Assembly: GCF_036388275.1 (NCBI RefSeq)
Contig: NZ_DASVSF010000013.1
Location: 1-64,000 of the forward strand
DNA length: 64,000 nucleotides
Direction: 5' to 3'
Source: Longimicrobium sp.
GTDB lineage: Bacteria; Gemmatimonadota; Gemmatimonadetes; Longimicrobiales; Longimicrobiaceae
How positions within the stretch are numbered: position 1 is the stretch's first letter; each line of letters starts with the position of its first letter. Under the pieces are notes generated by a model. That model saw only the letters and a program-made list of their open reading frames with translations, had not been told where the DNA came from and searched no databases. This document shows, one piece after another, positions 26,993 through 36,645 of this stretch. Made by a program: the position numbers and the translations under genes.

Positions 26993-27023
26993 CGACGCGA
27001 GGCCAGGACCGGGCCTCGCGTCG
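26993..27023 (+). terminator. hairpin terminator after the lipoprotein gene
   Basis: A 12-bp perfect stem CGACGCGAGGCC/GGCCTCGCGTCG with a 7-base loop is followed by CTGTTTGCGG. The T-run is short but the stem is strong and the position is right. Confidence 0.65.
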
Positions 27024-27107
27024 CTGTTTGCGGCCCGCGGCAGCAAGAAGCGAGTCGCCAGGAAAACTGCCGCTTGCCCGCATGAAGACAAGCCGGCAGT
27101 TTTCCTG

Positions 27108-27917
27108 ATGGCCTACGAACCTCTCTCCGCGCTGGCGCTGGCCGCCGTGTTCCTGGTTTCGGTGCTGGGGGGCGGCATCAACGCCATCGCCGGCGGCGGC
27201 ACGCTCGTCACCTTTCCGGCCCTCGTGGGGCTGGGCGTCCCCGCGCTGACGGCGAACGCCACGAGCACCGTGTCGTTGTGGCCGGGCGCGTTGAGCAGCA
27301 TGTGGGGCTATCGTGGCGAGCTGCGCGGCGCCCGTGCCTGGGTGCTGCGCCTTACCCTGCCCAGCATCGCGGGCGGGGTGCTCGGCGCGTGGCTTCTGCT
27401 GCGCACCCCGCCCGATCGCTTCGCCCTCATCGTTCCGTTCCTGGTGCTGGGCGCCACGCTCCTGTTCCTGGGGCAGGCCCCGCTGATGCGCCGCCTGCGC
27501 GGGAGTGCCGCCGCGCCGCCGACCGCCACGGAGGTGCCGGACGGCCGCGATCCCGAGGCCGCCCCCTGGCTGTTCGCCGCGGGGCAGTTCGCCATCGGAG
27601 TGTACGGCGGCTACTTCGGTGCGGGAGTCGGCATCCTGATGCTCGCGGGGCTGGGGATGATGGGCTTCACCAACATCCACCGCATGAACGGCCTCAAGAA
27701 CTGGGGCGCCAGCTGCATGAACGGGGTGGCCGCCGTCATCTTTGCGCTCAGCGGCATCGTGGACTGGCCGGTGGCGCTGGCGATGGTCGCGGGCGGGCTG
27801 CTGGGCGGGTACGCGGGATCGCGCATGGCCCAGCGCGTCAGCCAGCAGCGCGTACGCCACGCGATCGTTGCCATCGGCCTGGCCTCGTTCGTCTTCCTCC
27901 TTCTGCGCCCGTTCTGA
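27108..27917 (+). CDS. TauE/SafE-family membrane permease
   Basis: The 269-residue membrane protein has about eight hydrophobic helices and the family segments GGGINAIAGGGTLVTFPAL (residues about 21-39), TANATSTVSLWPGALSS and GQFAIGVYGGYFGAGVGILM. TauE/SafE proteins are proposed exporters of sulfite, sulfoacetate or other organosulfur anions; the substrate here is unknown. It is convergent with the small acidic gene at 27994, with a shared terminator between them. Confidence 0.9.
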   Translation: MAYEPLSALALAAVFLVSVLGGGINAIAGGGTLVTFPALVGLGVPALTANATSTVSLWPGALSSMWGYRGELRGARAWVLRLTLPSIAGGVLGAWLLLRTPPDRFALIVPFLVLGATLLFLGQAPLMRRLRGSAAAPPTATEVPDGRDPEAAPWLFAAGQFAIGVYGGYFGAGVGILMLAGLGMMGFTNIHRMNGLKNWGASCMNGVAAVIFALSGIVDWPVALAMVAGGLLGGYAGSRMAQRVSQQRVRHAIVAIGLASFVFLLLRPF

Positions 27918-27935
27918 CCGCATACGCCTGGAACG

Positions 27936-27968
27936 AAGCGGGGGCGAGCACCTGGCTCGCCCCCGCTT
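27936..27968. terminator. bidirectional terminator between convergent genes
   Basis: A 14-bp perfect stem AAGCGGGGGCGAGC/GCTCGCCCCCGCTT with a 5-base loop lies between the permease stop (27917) and the stop of the minus-strand gene (27994). Confidence 0.8.
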
Positions 27969-27993
27969 TCGTCCATCCGCCGCGTGGCCGCGG

Positions 27994-28374
27994 TTACTCC
28001 TCGTCCATCCCCTGCTCTTCGCGGGCCGCGGTCAGGTAGCGGCGCAGGTCGTCCTCGCTGAGACCGGCCAGCTGGCGGAGGATGCCGTGGAACTGCTCGC
28101 GCGTGGCGCCGGCCTCGTCGCGGGTGAGCTCGTCGTCGATGTCCACCCGCCATCCCGCGTCGTCCTCGTCCTCGTCGGGGGCGGCCGTGGGGTCCAGGTT
28201 GCTGAGGGAGTGGAACACCAGCGTGGCGCCCAGCGCGTTGGGGTCGTCGACGTACGACGAGATCTCGGCCTCGGCCATGTAGATTTCGCCTTCCGCCTCG
28301 AAGATACGGAAGCCGAGGGCGACCCCGAACCCTTCTTCCCCGTGCCCGTGATCGTGCTCGTGCGTCTCGCTCAT
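27994..28374 (-). CDS. acidic protein of unknown function with His-rich N-terminus
   Basis: The 126-residue protein begins SETHEHDHGHGEEGFG, a possible metal-binding stretch. Its middle is strongly acidic (FEAEGEIYMAEAEISSYVDD, then DPTAAPDEDEDDAGW) and its C-terminus helical (GILRQLAGLSEDDLRRYLTA). GGAGG lies five bases before the ATG at 28374, which decides this start over an upstream in-frame ATG. No family is recognised. Confidence 0.65.
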   Translation of the reverse strand: MSETHEHDHGHGEEGFGVALGFRIFEAEGEIYMAEAEISSYVDDPNALGATLVFHSLSNLDPTAAPDEDEDDAGWRVDIDDELTRDEAGATREQFHGILRQLAGLSEDDLRRYLTAAREEQGMDEE

Positions 28375-28577
28375 CGTTCCTCCGGATTGGTGACTGGCTG
28401 CTGACGGTGCTGCTGCGGCGGCAAGATACGCACCGGCGAACGCGGGGGACAGGGCGGCGTTTCGCCTCGTCCGCATCGCACGGGGGCACGCATCGCGATC
28501 CGCGGCGTATCACCCGGACTCCGGTCCCGCCGTCGTGGCGGGGCCGGAGCTTTTTACTCTCGACAAGCCGGATCGCT

Positions 28578-29489
28578 TTGCGTCCTTCGTCCGTATACGT
28601 AGCGCTCATCCTGGTGCAGGTGTTCTTCGCCACGCTCCCCATCGCCGTGAAGATCGCCCTGCGCGACCTTTCCAGCCCGGCGCTGGCGCTGCTGCGCGTG
28701 ACGGGCGCCGCGGTGCTGTTCCTCGCCATCCACTTCGCCACCGGCGGCCAGCGCGTCAGGTCGCGGGCGGACTACCTGCGGCTGGCGCTGTACTCCGTGT
28801 TCGGCGTAATCCTGAACCAGCTGCTGTACATCACCGCGCTGACGATGACCACGGCCACGGCCGCGCAGACGCTGGTGACGGCCGGCCCGGCGCTGACGCT
28901 GCTGGTGGCCATCCTCATGCGGCACGAGTCCGCCACCCCCGCCAAGTGGCTGGGCATCGCCCTCGCCGGCTGCGGGGCGCTGCTCCTGGTGGGAGTGGGG
29001 CTTCACCAGGGGAGCGTGCTGGGAAACCTGCTGGCGCTCAGCAACGTCACGGCGTACTCCGTGTACCTGGTGATCTCGCGCGGCATCCTGGCCCGCTACA
29101 ACGCGCTGACGGTGATCACCTGGGTGTTCGTGTTCGGGGTCGTCGGCATCTTTCCCTGGGGGATCGCGCCGGCCATGCGCGAGGTGGGCGGGATGGGCGC
29201 GGCCACGTGGGCGGCGCTGGCGTGGATCGTGGCCGTGCCGACGGTGGCCGCGTACTACCTGAACGTGTGGGCGCTCGCCCGCGCGGAAGCCAGCCTGGTG
29301 GCCATGTTCGTCTACATCCAGCCGGTGATGACGGCGTCGCTCGCCATCCCCTTTCTGGGCGAGCGCCCCTCGCCGCGGATGATCCCGGCGACGCTGCTCA
29401 TCTTCGCGGGCGTGTGGGTTTCCATCCGCGCCGGCCGCGCGGCCAAGGCCCGGGATGGGCGGGTGTCGGCGGCGGGGCAGGAGGGGTAG
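28578..29489 (+). CDS. EamA/DMT-family transporter
   Basis: The roughly 303-residue protein has ten hydrophobic helices arranged as two EamA repeats: the first holds LILVQVFFATLPIAVKIALR and the second LALSNVTAYSVYLVISRGIL. It ends with IQPVMTASLAIPFLGERP and the GVWVSIRAGR segment usual at the family end. DMT permeases export amino acids or other metabolites; the substrate is unknown. The frame is open upstream to 28407, but the first hydrophobic helix begins right after a TTG at 28578, which is the most likely start. Confidence 0.85.
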   Translation: MRPSSVYVALILVQVFFATLPIAVKIALRDLSSPALALLRVTGAAVLFLAIHFATGGQRVRSRADYLRLALYSVFGVILNQLLYITALTMTTATAAQTLVTAGPALTLLVAILMRHESATPAKWLGIALAGCGALLLVGVGLHQGSVLGNLLALSNVTAYSVYLVISRGILARYNALTVITWVFVFGVVGIFPWGIAPAMREVGGMGAATWAALAWIVAVPTVAAYYLNVWALARAEASLVAMFVYIQPVMTASLAIPFLGERPSPRMIPATLLIFAGVWVSIRAGRAAKARDGRVSAAGQEG

Positions 29490-29494
29490 CGGGG

Positions 29495-29624
29495 GAGTGC
29501 GTGAGTGCGAAAGTGCGAAAGTGCGGAAGTGCGGAAGTGCGGAAGTGCGGAAGTGCGGAAGTGCGGAAGTGCGGAAGTGCGGAAGTGCGGAAGTGCGGAA
29601 GTGCGGAAGTGCGGAAGTGCGGAG
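29495..29624. repeat. 8-bp tandem repeat array (unit AGTGCGGA)
   Basis: About 16 consecutive 8-bp units start just after the EamA stop. The first few are variants (AGTGCGTG, AGTGCGAA) and the rest are AGTGCGGA. The array makes long open frames in several frames on both strands (for example SALPHFRT repeats), which are artefacts of the repeat, not genes. Confidence 0.9.
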
Positions 29625-29651
29625 GGAACCAGTAGCTCCGCCGCGGGCATC

Positions 29652-30125
29652 TGTCATCCTGTGAGGCCCAGGCGCGCTGTACCGGCCCGTAGCACCCACG
29701 TCGCGGGCCGAAGGATCTAGCCGCTGACACGTACAAGCCAGGACGCGGCAGCGGTCATCGGTGCCTGGGCCCCGGCTGCCGTGGGGCCCTCACCGGCCGC
29801 GCTGACACGCGTGCCACCCTCTCCCACAAACAGCGTGGGCGAGGGGGTACACCCCAGGGTCGTGTGCGCTGGTGGCAGGCCCGGCGCTCGGGCGGGCGCC
29901 CCCCATCCCCAACCCTTCCCCCGCAAACTGCGCGGGGGAAGGGAGCCAGTCGAGTGCACGTGGCCAGCCGAAGCGCAGTTCAGGTCTCCCCCTCCCCTGC
30001 GCAGCGGGGGACGGGGGCCGGGGGGAGGGGGCTCTCAAGGCATGCACCGGCAGCCACTCGAACCCCGATCGAATTCTCCTCTCCCCCATGGGGTTTATGG
30101 GGGAGAGGCAGGGAGAGGGGGGTGG
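29652..30125. repeat. cluster of interspersed repeats and GC palindromes
   Basis: An R2 copy in minus orientation lies at 29652-29717. A CCCTCTCCCACAAACAGCGTGGG-like palindrome at 29816-29850 also occurs inverted near 53011-53043. R3 lies at 29913-29943 (inverse of 11442-11472). GC-rich palindromes follow around 29990-30040 and 30075-30121. Together with the tandem array they fill the 700-base gap between 29490 and 30194, in which no gene is visible. Confidence 0.7.
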
Positions 30126-30194
30126 CCGCGGCATGCGCCAACGTCAGACCGATCTGGACAGCAGTTCTCCCACTCCTCTGGGAAGCGAGGCTCG

Positions 30195-30464
30195 CTACAG
30201 CCTCGGCCCCATCAGCGCGGCGGCTTCGGCGGACGTGAGCACGGGGATCACCTCGAAGTCCACCAGGTCCTTCCACTGGTCGATCCACTCGTCCAGCAGC
30301 TCGCGCCGGTCGCACTCCATCACCTGGAAGCAACGCTGCAGGTCCGGCGTCACCCAGCTGCTGACGTATCGCAGCCCCTCGGGCGCAAGCCGGCCGCGGT
30401 CGCGGAACCGCCGGTAGACGGGAGCGGGATCACCCCGGAAGTCCTCCAGCACCATGTAGAGCAT
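30195..30464 (-). CDS. DUF3303-family protein
   Basis: The 89-residue protein matches the DUF3303 pattern: LYMVLEDFRGDPAPVYRRFR, GRLAPEGLRYVSSWVTPDLQ, RCFQVMECDRRELLDEWIDQ and VDFEVIPVLTSAEAAALM. It is a small alpha/beta barrel-like (ferredoxin-fold) domain of unknown role. It is the last gene of the minus-strand run that begins with the Ycf46-like ATPase, 39 bases after the radical-SAM-like gene. Confidence 0.8.
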   Translation of the reverse strand: MLYMVLEDFRGDPAPVYRRFRDRGRLAPEGLRYVSSWVTPDLQRCFQVMECDRRELLDEWIDQWKDLVDFEVIPVLTSAEAAALMGPRL

Positions 30465-30503
30465 CCATCCTCCCGGGTTTCGTGTGGATGCAGGCCGGTT
30501 GCT

Positions 30504-31130
30504 TCAGCGGCCCCCGCGGGAGGGCGGCTCCACGCAGGCCAGGCCGTCCAGCATCGCCTCCAGTGCGTCGGGAGACACGACTCCGTTCACCAGGATCTCG
30601 CCATCCGCGCCCAGCCTCACCTCGATCCGCTGTGGATCGGACTGCAGCTCGTCGCGCAGGTGGGCGTACCGCGGCGTCAGGAAGTGGAGCCGCTGGTTGC
30701 TGGAGCCGGCCAGCCCCGCCGCGCCGCCGGTGCGGCCCGCGAGAAAGGGGCCGTCCACCAGGAGGTCCGTCGCGTCGAGCAGCGCGTCCCAGTCCGCGCG
30801 GGCGCCGCGCCGGAGCGATTCGATGGTGTAGCCGCTGTAGGTGAGCACGGAAAGTCCCTCCGCGCGGAGCAGCGCCGCCACCTGCGCCAGCGGGCCCGCC
30901 TGGGCGAAGGGCTCCCCGCCCGCGAAGGTGACGCCCTCCACCGGCGGCCCGTCCAGGATGCGCCGGGCCAGGTCTTCCACCGAAACCGCTTCGCCGCCGT
31001 CCTCCGGCCAGGTCCACGGCACCGCGCACCCTGCGCAGCGGATGGGACATCCCTGCACCCAGACGCACGCGCGTTCGCCGGGGCCCTCCACGCGGGTGGA
31101 CGCAAGGAAGCGGGCGATGCGCAGCTGCAC
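30504..31130 (-). CDS. radical-SAM activase-like protein with a CxxxCxxC cluster (NrdG-like)
   Basis: The 208-residue protein has the cluster motif C28-x3-C32-x2-C35 in VQGCPIRCAGCAVP, followed by VEGVTFAGGEPFAQAG, the GGEP glycine motif that contacts SAM. Size and order resemble NrdG, the activase of anaerobic ribonucleotide reductase, and QueE-like enzymes. No NrdD or other glycyl-radical enzyme is present in the window, so it may serve a different partner. The start is one base before the stop of the preceding gene, inside the Ycf46/DUF1257/DUF2997 operon. Association of a stand-alone 4Fe-4S activase-like protein with this set argues for a redox or modification step in the system. Confidence 0.85.
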   Translation of the reverse strand: MQLRIARFLASTRVEGPGERACVWVQGCPIRCAGCAVPWTWPEDGGEAVSVEDLARRILDGPPVEGVTFAGGEPFAQAGPLAQVAALLRAEGLSVLTYSGYTIESLRRGARADWDALLDATDLLVDGPFLAGRTGGAAGLAGSSNQRLHFLTPRYAHLRDELQSDPQRIEVRLGADGEILVNGVVSPDALEAMLDGLACVEPPSRGGR

Positions 31131-31131
31131 G

Positions 31132-31803
31132 TCAGTAATCCACCCGCCGGCCCGTCGGACGCGGCGGCGCGGCGCGGGGCGTGGTGAAGGCGAGCGGCCG
31201 GATGCGCTCCCGGATGTGCGGCTTCAGGTCCAGCGCGTCCGCGAAGTCCTCTACCGATGCGAACCCGCCGCGGGCCTCGCGCAGCTCCACGGCGCGCTGG
31301 GCGAGAATTGGCCCGATCCCCGGAAGCGCGGCGATGGCGGCCTCGGGCCCCGCGTTCAGGTCCACGAGCGCGGACGCCTGAGGTGAGGACGCGGGGGCGC
31401 TCGGCCAAGGTGCGGCGGGGGGCGTCAACGGAGCGTATGTGGCGTCGACCGGCATGACGCGGGTGGCTCGCGGTGCCGGCGAGCTGCGCCTTGCGTCGCC
31501 GGACAGATCTGCGTCCAGGCGGATCAGGAACTCCGGGCGCGCCATGAAGGCGTGCACCGTGCCGACGAACCAGAGCGCCACGACGATGAGGCCCGTCCAG
31601 TTGTCGCTGTTGTCCGTGAGCGCGAGCGCGGAGACGAACCCGAGGAAGTAGACGGCAGCCGCCACGATCCAGGGACGGTGGCGCGCCCGGATCCCGGCGT
31701 ACAGGAACGCCGCCCACGCAAGCATTCCCACGCTCGCCGGCGGTACCAGCACCCAGGCGGATTGCAGCAGTTCCCACCCCAACCCGCGTTTCGTGATCGC
31801 CAT
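31132..31803 (-). CDS. membrane-anchored helix-hairpin-helix protein 1
   Basis: The 223-residue protein has two to three membrane helices in its first half (LVPPASVGMLAWAAFLYAGI; IVAAAVYFLGFVSALALT; TGLIVVALWFVGTVHAFM). After an Ala/Pro-rich linker comes a ComEA-like helix-hairpin-helix domain (residues about 145-195: VDLNAGPEAAIAALPGIGPI, then LAQRAVELREARGGFASVED). The GIGP loop is the DNA-contact element of such domains. It shares its architecture with the next gene upstream (31866-32663), so they are tandem paralogues in the operon. Nucleic-acid binding at the membrane is inferred from the domain. Confidence 0.8.
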   Translation of the reverse strand: MAITKRGLGWELLQSAWVLVPPASVGMLAWAAFLYAGIRARHRPWIVAAAVYFLGFVSALALTDNSDNWTGLIVVALWFVGTVHAFMARPEFLIRLDADLSGDARRSSPAPRATRVMPVDATYAPLTPPAAPWPSAPASSPQASALVDLNAGPEAAIAALPGIGPILAQRAVELREARGGFASVEDFADALDLKPHIRERIRPLAFTTPRAAPPRPTGRRVDY

Positions 31804-31865
31804 CTCGCTTCACCTGCCGGAGCGCCGCGCCCGCCGGGGCCGCGCGTGTGGATGTGGGGGGAGGA

Positions 31866-32663
31866 TCAGAAATCCACCACGCGCCTGCCCGTGCCGGGAG
31901 CCGGGGGAGCGGAAGGCGTCGGGGGCGTACCCAGCACCACCCGGGGGCGCAGTCGCTCCAGGATGTGCGGCTTCAGCGCCAGCACCGCGCCGAACTCTTC
32001 CAGCGAGCCGAACCCGCCACGCGCCCGCCGCTCCTCCGCGGCCCGCCGCGCCAGCACCGGGCCGATCCCGGGGAGCGCCGCCAGCTGGTCTTCCGGCGCG
32101 TTGTTCAGGTCTACCGCGGTGCCGGCAGGCTCGGCGTGCACCGGCTGTACGGGGCGAGGCGGAAGCGCCGGGGCCGGCGGTGGCGGCGGAGGCGGGCCGC
32201 CCTCGAACAGGGCCCACGGCGCCGCGGGAACGTCGTGGAACTCGGCTTCCTCCGCCACCTCGCGGCGCAGGTGTGCGTACGGGTCGGTGCCGTGCACGGT
32301 GTCCAGCCGCCGCAGGTACTCGTTGCGCACCCACACCGCGTGCACCATCGAGACGAGCCACAGCGTCATGAAGATCCCGCCGACCACCTCGTTCGCCGTT
32401 TCGCTGTACGGGATGGGCGACGCGGGCTCCGCCACCGCGGGCGGCGGCGCACCGGCGGGCGGCGTCTTCGGCTTGGTGGGCAGGAGCCCGAGCGCCACCC
32501 AGCTCACCAGGTAGAAGAAGCCGGCGATCACCCACTTGCGGGTGCGCGTCTTCCGGCCGGCGTACAGGAACGCGGGGCCGGAGAGCAGGCCGAAGCAAAA
32601 GGTCAGCAGGATCCACCACGACTGGCCCCACTCCCACGCCGCCCCGCGATTCGTGACGGCCAT
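31866..32663 (-). CDS. membrane-anchored helix-hairpin-helix protein 2
   Basis: The 265-residue paralogue has an N-terminal membrane part (WGQSWWILLTFCFGLLSGPA, WVIAGFFYLVSWVALGLLPT), a proline-rich segment, a further hydrophobic helix (VGGIFMTLWLVSMVHAVWV) and a C-terminal helix-hairpin-helix domain (VDLNNAPEDQLAALPGIGPV, then LARRAAEERRARGGFGSLEE). It starts four bases after the DUF2997 gene. Its N-terminus AVTNRGAAWEWGQSWW parallels AITKRGLGWELLQSAW of the next gene, showing a duplication. Confidence 0.8.
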   Translation of the reverse strand: MAVTNRGAAWEWGQSWWILLTFCFGLLSGPAFLYAGRKTRTRKWVIAGFFYLVSWVALGLLPTKPKTPPAGAPPPAVAEPASPIPYSETANEVVGGIFMTLWLVSMVHAVWVRNEYLRRLDTVHGTDPYAHLRREVAEEAEFHDVPAAPWALFEGGPPPPPPPAPALPPRPVQPVHAEPAGTAVDLNNAPEDQLAALPGIGPVLARRAAEERRARGGFGSLEEFGAVLALKPHILERLRPRVVLGTPPTPSAPPAPGTGRRVVDF

Positions 32664-32666
32664 CGC

Positions 32667-32894
32667 TCAGCTCCCCCGCACCTGGCGCCGGCGCACCTCG
32701 TCAGTCCGGACGTCGTCCGCCCGCACGTGCTCGGCCTGCTGGTACTCCGCCGTGTACGCGGAATCGACCGTCTCGGCCTCCAGCAGCTCCTCGAGGATGG
32801 CGATGTAGTCGGTACAGCGCTTTCCCTTGGCGCCGTGCACCTCGGCCTGCACGGTACCGTCGGGAAAGATGCGAACGGTGAACGCCTCGCTCAT
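32667..32894 (-). CDS. DUF2997-family protein
   Basis: The 75-residue protein starts SEAFTVRIFPDGTVQAEVHG followed by AKGKRCTDYIAILEELLEA and ETVDSAYTAEYQQ, which is the DUF2997 pattern. Its ATG overlaps the end of the DUF1257 gene by four bases. In cyanobacteria and other bacteria DUF2997 genes sit beside DUF1257 and Ycf46-type ATPase genes; no function is established. The C-terminal 25 residues are charged and variable. Confidence 0.8.
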   Translation of the reverse strand: MSEAFTVRIFPDGTVQAEVHGAKGKRCTDYIAILEELLEAETVDSAYTAEYQQAEHVRADDVRTDEVRRRQVRGS

Positions 32895-33349
32895 CGGCCC
32901 GCCCTCACCGGCATGGCGTAGCGCAGGACCACCGAGCCGTCGGCGTCGACCTTCTCGCGCTCCAGCTTCATCCCCCGCTGCGCGGCCTTCTGCTTCAGCC
33001 GCTCGTACACGCGCGCCTGGACCAGCCGCGCATACTCGTGCTCCACCGCGTCGACGAACGCCCGCGCCCGCTCGTCGGTCACGGTGCCGACGAACACGGC
33101 GTCGTGCCGCCCCTCCGCGCCAGGCTGAAATACGATTTGCGCGGTATCGAGGAGGCTGTGCACGCTGCCCGCCTCCTCCACCGACGCGCAGCCGTAGTCG
33201 TGCAGCGCCGCGCGGAGCAGCTCCGCGTCCTTGATGCGCGTGGGAAGGCGCAGCACGCGGCCTTCGCTCTCGTCGCTCCCCGCGAACAGGCGCGGCATGG
33301 CATCGGCGGCGGCGATGATGATGGGGACCAGCAGGAGCGAAACACCCAT
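32891..33349 (-). CDS. DUF1257 (Ycf35-like) protein
   Basis: The 152-residue protein has a short hydrophobic N-terminus (GVSLLLVPIIIAAADAMPRL) not usual for the family. A DUF1257/Ycf35-like domain follows: RLPTRIKDAELLRAALHDYG at the start, EGRHDAVFVGTVTDERARAF in the middle, then VEHEYARLVQARVYERLKQK and a final GSVVLRYAMPV. Ycf35 is a plastid- and cyanobacteria-encoded protein of unknown function. Here it lies between the Ycf46-like ATPase (10 bases) and DUF2997 (4-base overlap), so all three are translated together. Confidence 0.75.
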   Translation of the reverse strand: MGVSLLLVPIIIAAADAMPRLFAGSDESEGRVLRLPTRIKDAELLRAALHDYGCASVEEAGSVHSLLDTAQIVFQPGAEGRHDAVFVGTVTDERARAFVDAVEHEYARLVQARVYERLKQKAAQRGMKLEREKVDADGSVVLRYAMPVRAGR

Positions 33350-33358
33350 GGCGTCCTC

Positions 33359-35035
<1,677 letters not shown>

Positions 35036-35229
35036 CCGGCCGTGGCGGTGCGGGGTGAGTGCGCCCCGGGGTCCCGGTGGGCGGGAAAACCAATGTCGCG
35101 AGCGGGCGCGCTTCCGTCCAGTGCCACCCCCGCATCTCGGCCGTTATCGTGGGGCCGCCCGGTTGCGTCTGTCGAGCCGACGCGATGGGCCGCGCAACAC
35201 GCTTGCGTGCGGGGAGCCGCGCGGTTATA

Positions 35230-35247
35230 TACAACCATATGGTTGTA
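35230..35247. promoter_or_regulatory. 18-bp perfect palindrome over the ArsR start codon (candidate operator)
   Basis: TACAACCATATGGTTGTA reads the same on both strands, and its central CATATG supplies the ATG of the ArsR-type regulator. No Shine-Dalgarno sequence precedes it. A dimeric winged-helix repressor bound here would block its own transcript, and translation may be leaderless. Confidence 0.75.
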
Positions 35248-35589
35248 CGTCACCCACTCAGCGATGCGGACCTGGACCGCCTTTTCCGCGCGCTCGCCGA
35301 TGCGACGCGCCGCGACATCGTCGCGCGCCTGCTGGCCGGGGAGCCCATGTCGGTCTCCGCCCTGGCGGCGCGGTACAACATGTCGTTCGCGGCGGTCCAG
35401 AAGCACGTCGCCGCGCTAGAGGCAGCTGGACTGGTGACCAAGCAACCGCACGGCCGCGAACGCATCGTTCGCGGCAACCCTGACCGCATCGGCCGAGCGC
35501 GCGAGCTGCTCGCCCACTTCGAGGGGCTGTGGCGGGCGCGCTTCAGCCAGCTCGATGCGGTACTCGCCGAACCCACCACCCCGGAGTGA
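35239..35589 (+). CDS. ArsR-family winged-helix transcriptional regulator
   Basis: The 116-residue protein has the ArsR/SmtB order: LFRALADATRRDIVARLLAG (helices 1-2), EPMSVSALAARYNMSFAAVQ (recognition helix) and KHVAALEAAGLVTKQPHGRE (wing). No metal-binding cysteine motif is present, so it is the non-metal subgroup usually followed by an SRPBCC (AHSA1) gene, as here four bases downstream. The ATG at 35239 lies inside the perfect palindrome at 35230-35247, which suggests autorepression. Confidence 0.9.
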   Translation: MVVRHPLSDADLDRLFRALADATRRDIVARLLAGEPMSVSALAARYNMSFAAVQKHVAALEAAGLVTKQPHGRERIVRGNPDRIGRARELLAHFEGLWRARFSQLDAVLAEPTTPE

Positions 35590-35592
35590 GCC

Positions 35593-36576
35593 ATGCCGAT
35601 TACGTCCGTTACCTCCAACCCCGAAGCGCTCACCCTCACCGTGGTCGGCGACTATCCGGTGCCGCTGGAGCGCCTGTGGGACGCATGGGCGGACCCCCGC
35701 CAGCTGGAAAGGTTCTGGGGCCCGGAAACCTGGCCCGCCACCTTCACCCGCCACGACATGGCCGTCGGGGGCCGTTCCGAGTACCACATGACCGGGCCGG
35801 ACGGCAGCACCGCGCATGCTTGGTTCCGGTTCCTGGCCATCGAGCCGGGGCGTCGGATCGAGGTGGAGGACGGCTTCGCGCACCAGGATGGCCGGGTCGA
35901 CGAGTCGATGCCGGTCATGCGAATGATCTTCACGTTCGAGCAGACCGCCGGCGGCTCCCGGTTCACGGGTGTGACGTACTTCCCCGGGCTGGAGGCGATG
36001 GAGAAGCTGGTGGAGATGGGCATCGTCGAGGGGATGCAGTCGGCGCTCGGGCAGATGGACGACGTGCTCGCCGACCTTGCGTCGTTCGCGGCGGGGCGCG
36101 CCACCGATGCGCAGATCCTGGACGACACCCGCGTTCGCATCAGCCGCGTCATCCGTGGGACGGTGGACCAGGTGTGGCGCGCGCACCACGATCCCGAGCT
36201 CATCAAGGTGTGGCTGCTCGGGCCGGATGGATGGACGATGCCGGTGTGCGAGGTCGCGTCGGCGGTGGGGGGCGCGTACCGGTACGAATGGGAGGCGGTG
36301 GATGGCTCACAGCGCTTCGGCTTCGAGGGAGAGCTGCTGGAATCCGAGCCGCCCCATCGCTCCGTGACCACCGAGCGGATGATCGGGATGGAAGGTCCCG
36401 GCGCCGTCAACGAGATGACGCTGACGGCCGTCGAAGGGGGAACCCTGATGACGCTCCTGATCGCCTACCCGAGCACGGAGGTCCGCGACATGGTGCTCGG
36501 CACCGGGATGACGGACGGCATGGAACGGAGCTACGCCCGACTGGAGAGCGAGGTGCTCGCGGCCGTTCCGGTCTGA
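35593..36576 (+). CDS. tandem SRPBCC/AHSA1-domain protein
   Basis: The 327-residue protein carries two START-like SRPBCC domains. The first (about 10-155) has GDYPVPLERLWDAWADPRQL and RFWGPETWPATFTRHDMAVG; the second (about 175-320) has IRGTVDQVWRAHHDPELIKV and WLLGPDGWTMPVCEV. The family binds hydrophobic ligands in a deep cavity. Usual members have a single domain of about 150 residues, so this is an internal fusion. It is co-transcribed with the ArsR-type gene and is probably its regulated target. Confidence 0.87.
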   Translation: MPITSVTSNPEALTLTVVGDYPVPLERLWDAWADPRQLERFWGPETWPATFTRHDMAVGGRSEYHMTGPDGSTAHAWFRFLAIEPGRRIEVEDGFAHQDGRVDESMPVMRMIFTFEQTAGGSRFTGVTYFPGLEAMEKLVEMGIVEGMQSALGQMDDVLADLASFAAGRATDAQILDDTRVRISRVIRGTVDQVWRAHHDPELIKVWLLGPDGWTMPVCEVASAVGGAYRYEWEAVDGSQRFGFEGELLESEPPHRSVTTERMIGMEGPGAVNEMTLTAVEGGTLMTLLIAYPSTEVRDMVLGTGMTDGMERSYARLESEVLAAVPV

Positions 36577-36645
36577 GGACGTCCCCCGGGAGTCAAACGG
36601 GGGCGCTGCAGGGTGGCGGGAATCCGCTCACCCCACGCGCTCCCG

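Noticed and set aside
29495..29624. Possible CRISPR array
   Set aside because: The unit is 8 bp with no spacers, and no cas genes are present.
29398..29736. Frames made of SALPHFRT-type repeats on the minus strand and VRKCGSAE on the plus strand
   Set aside because: They are translations of the 8-bp tandem array and exist in several frames at once; they are not genes.
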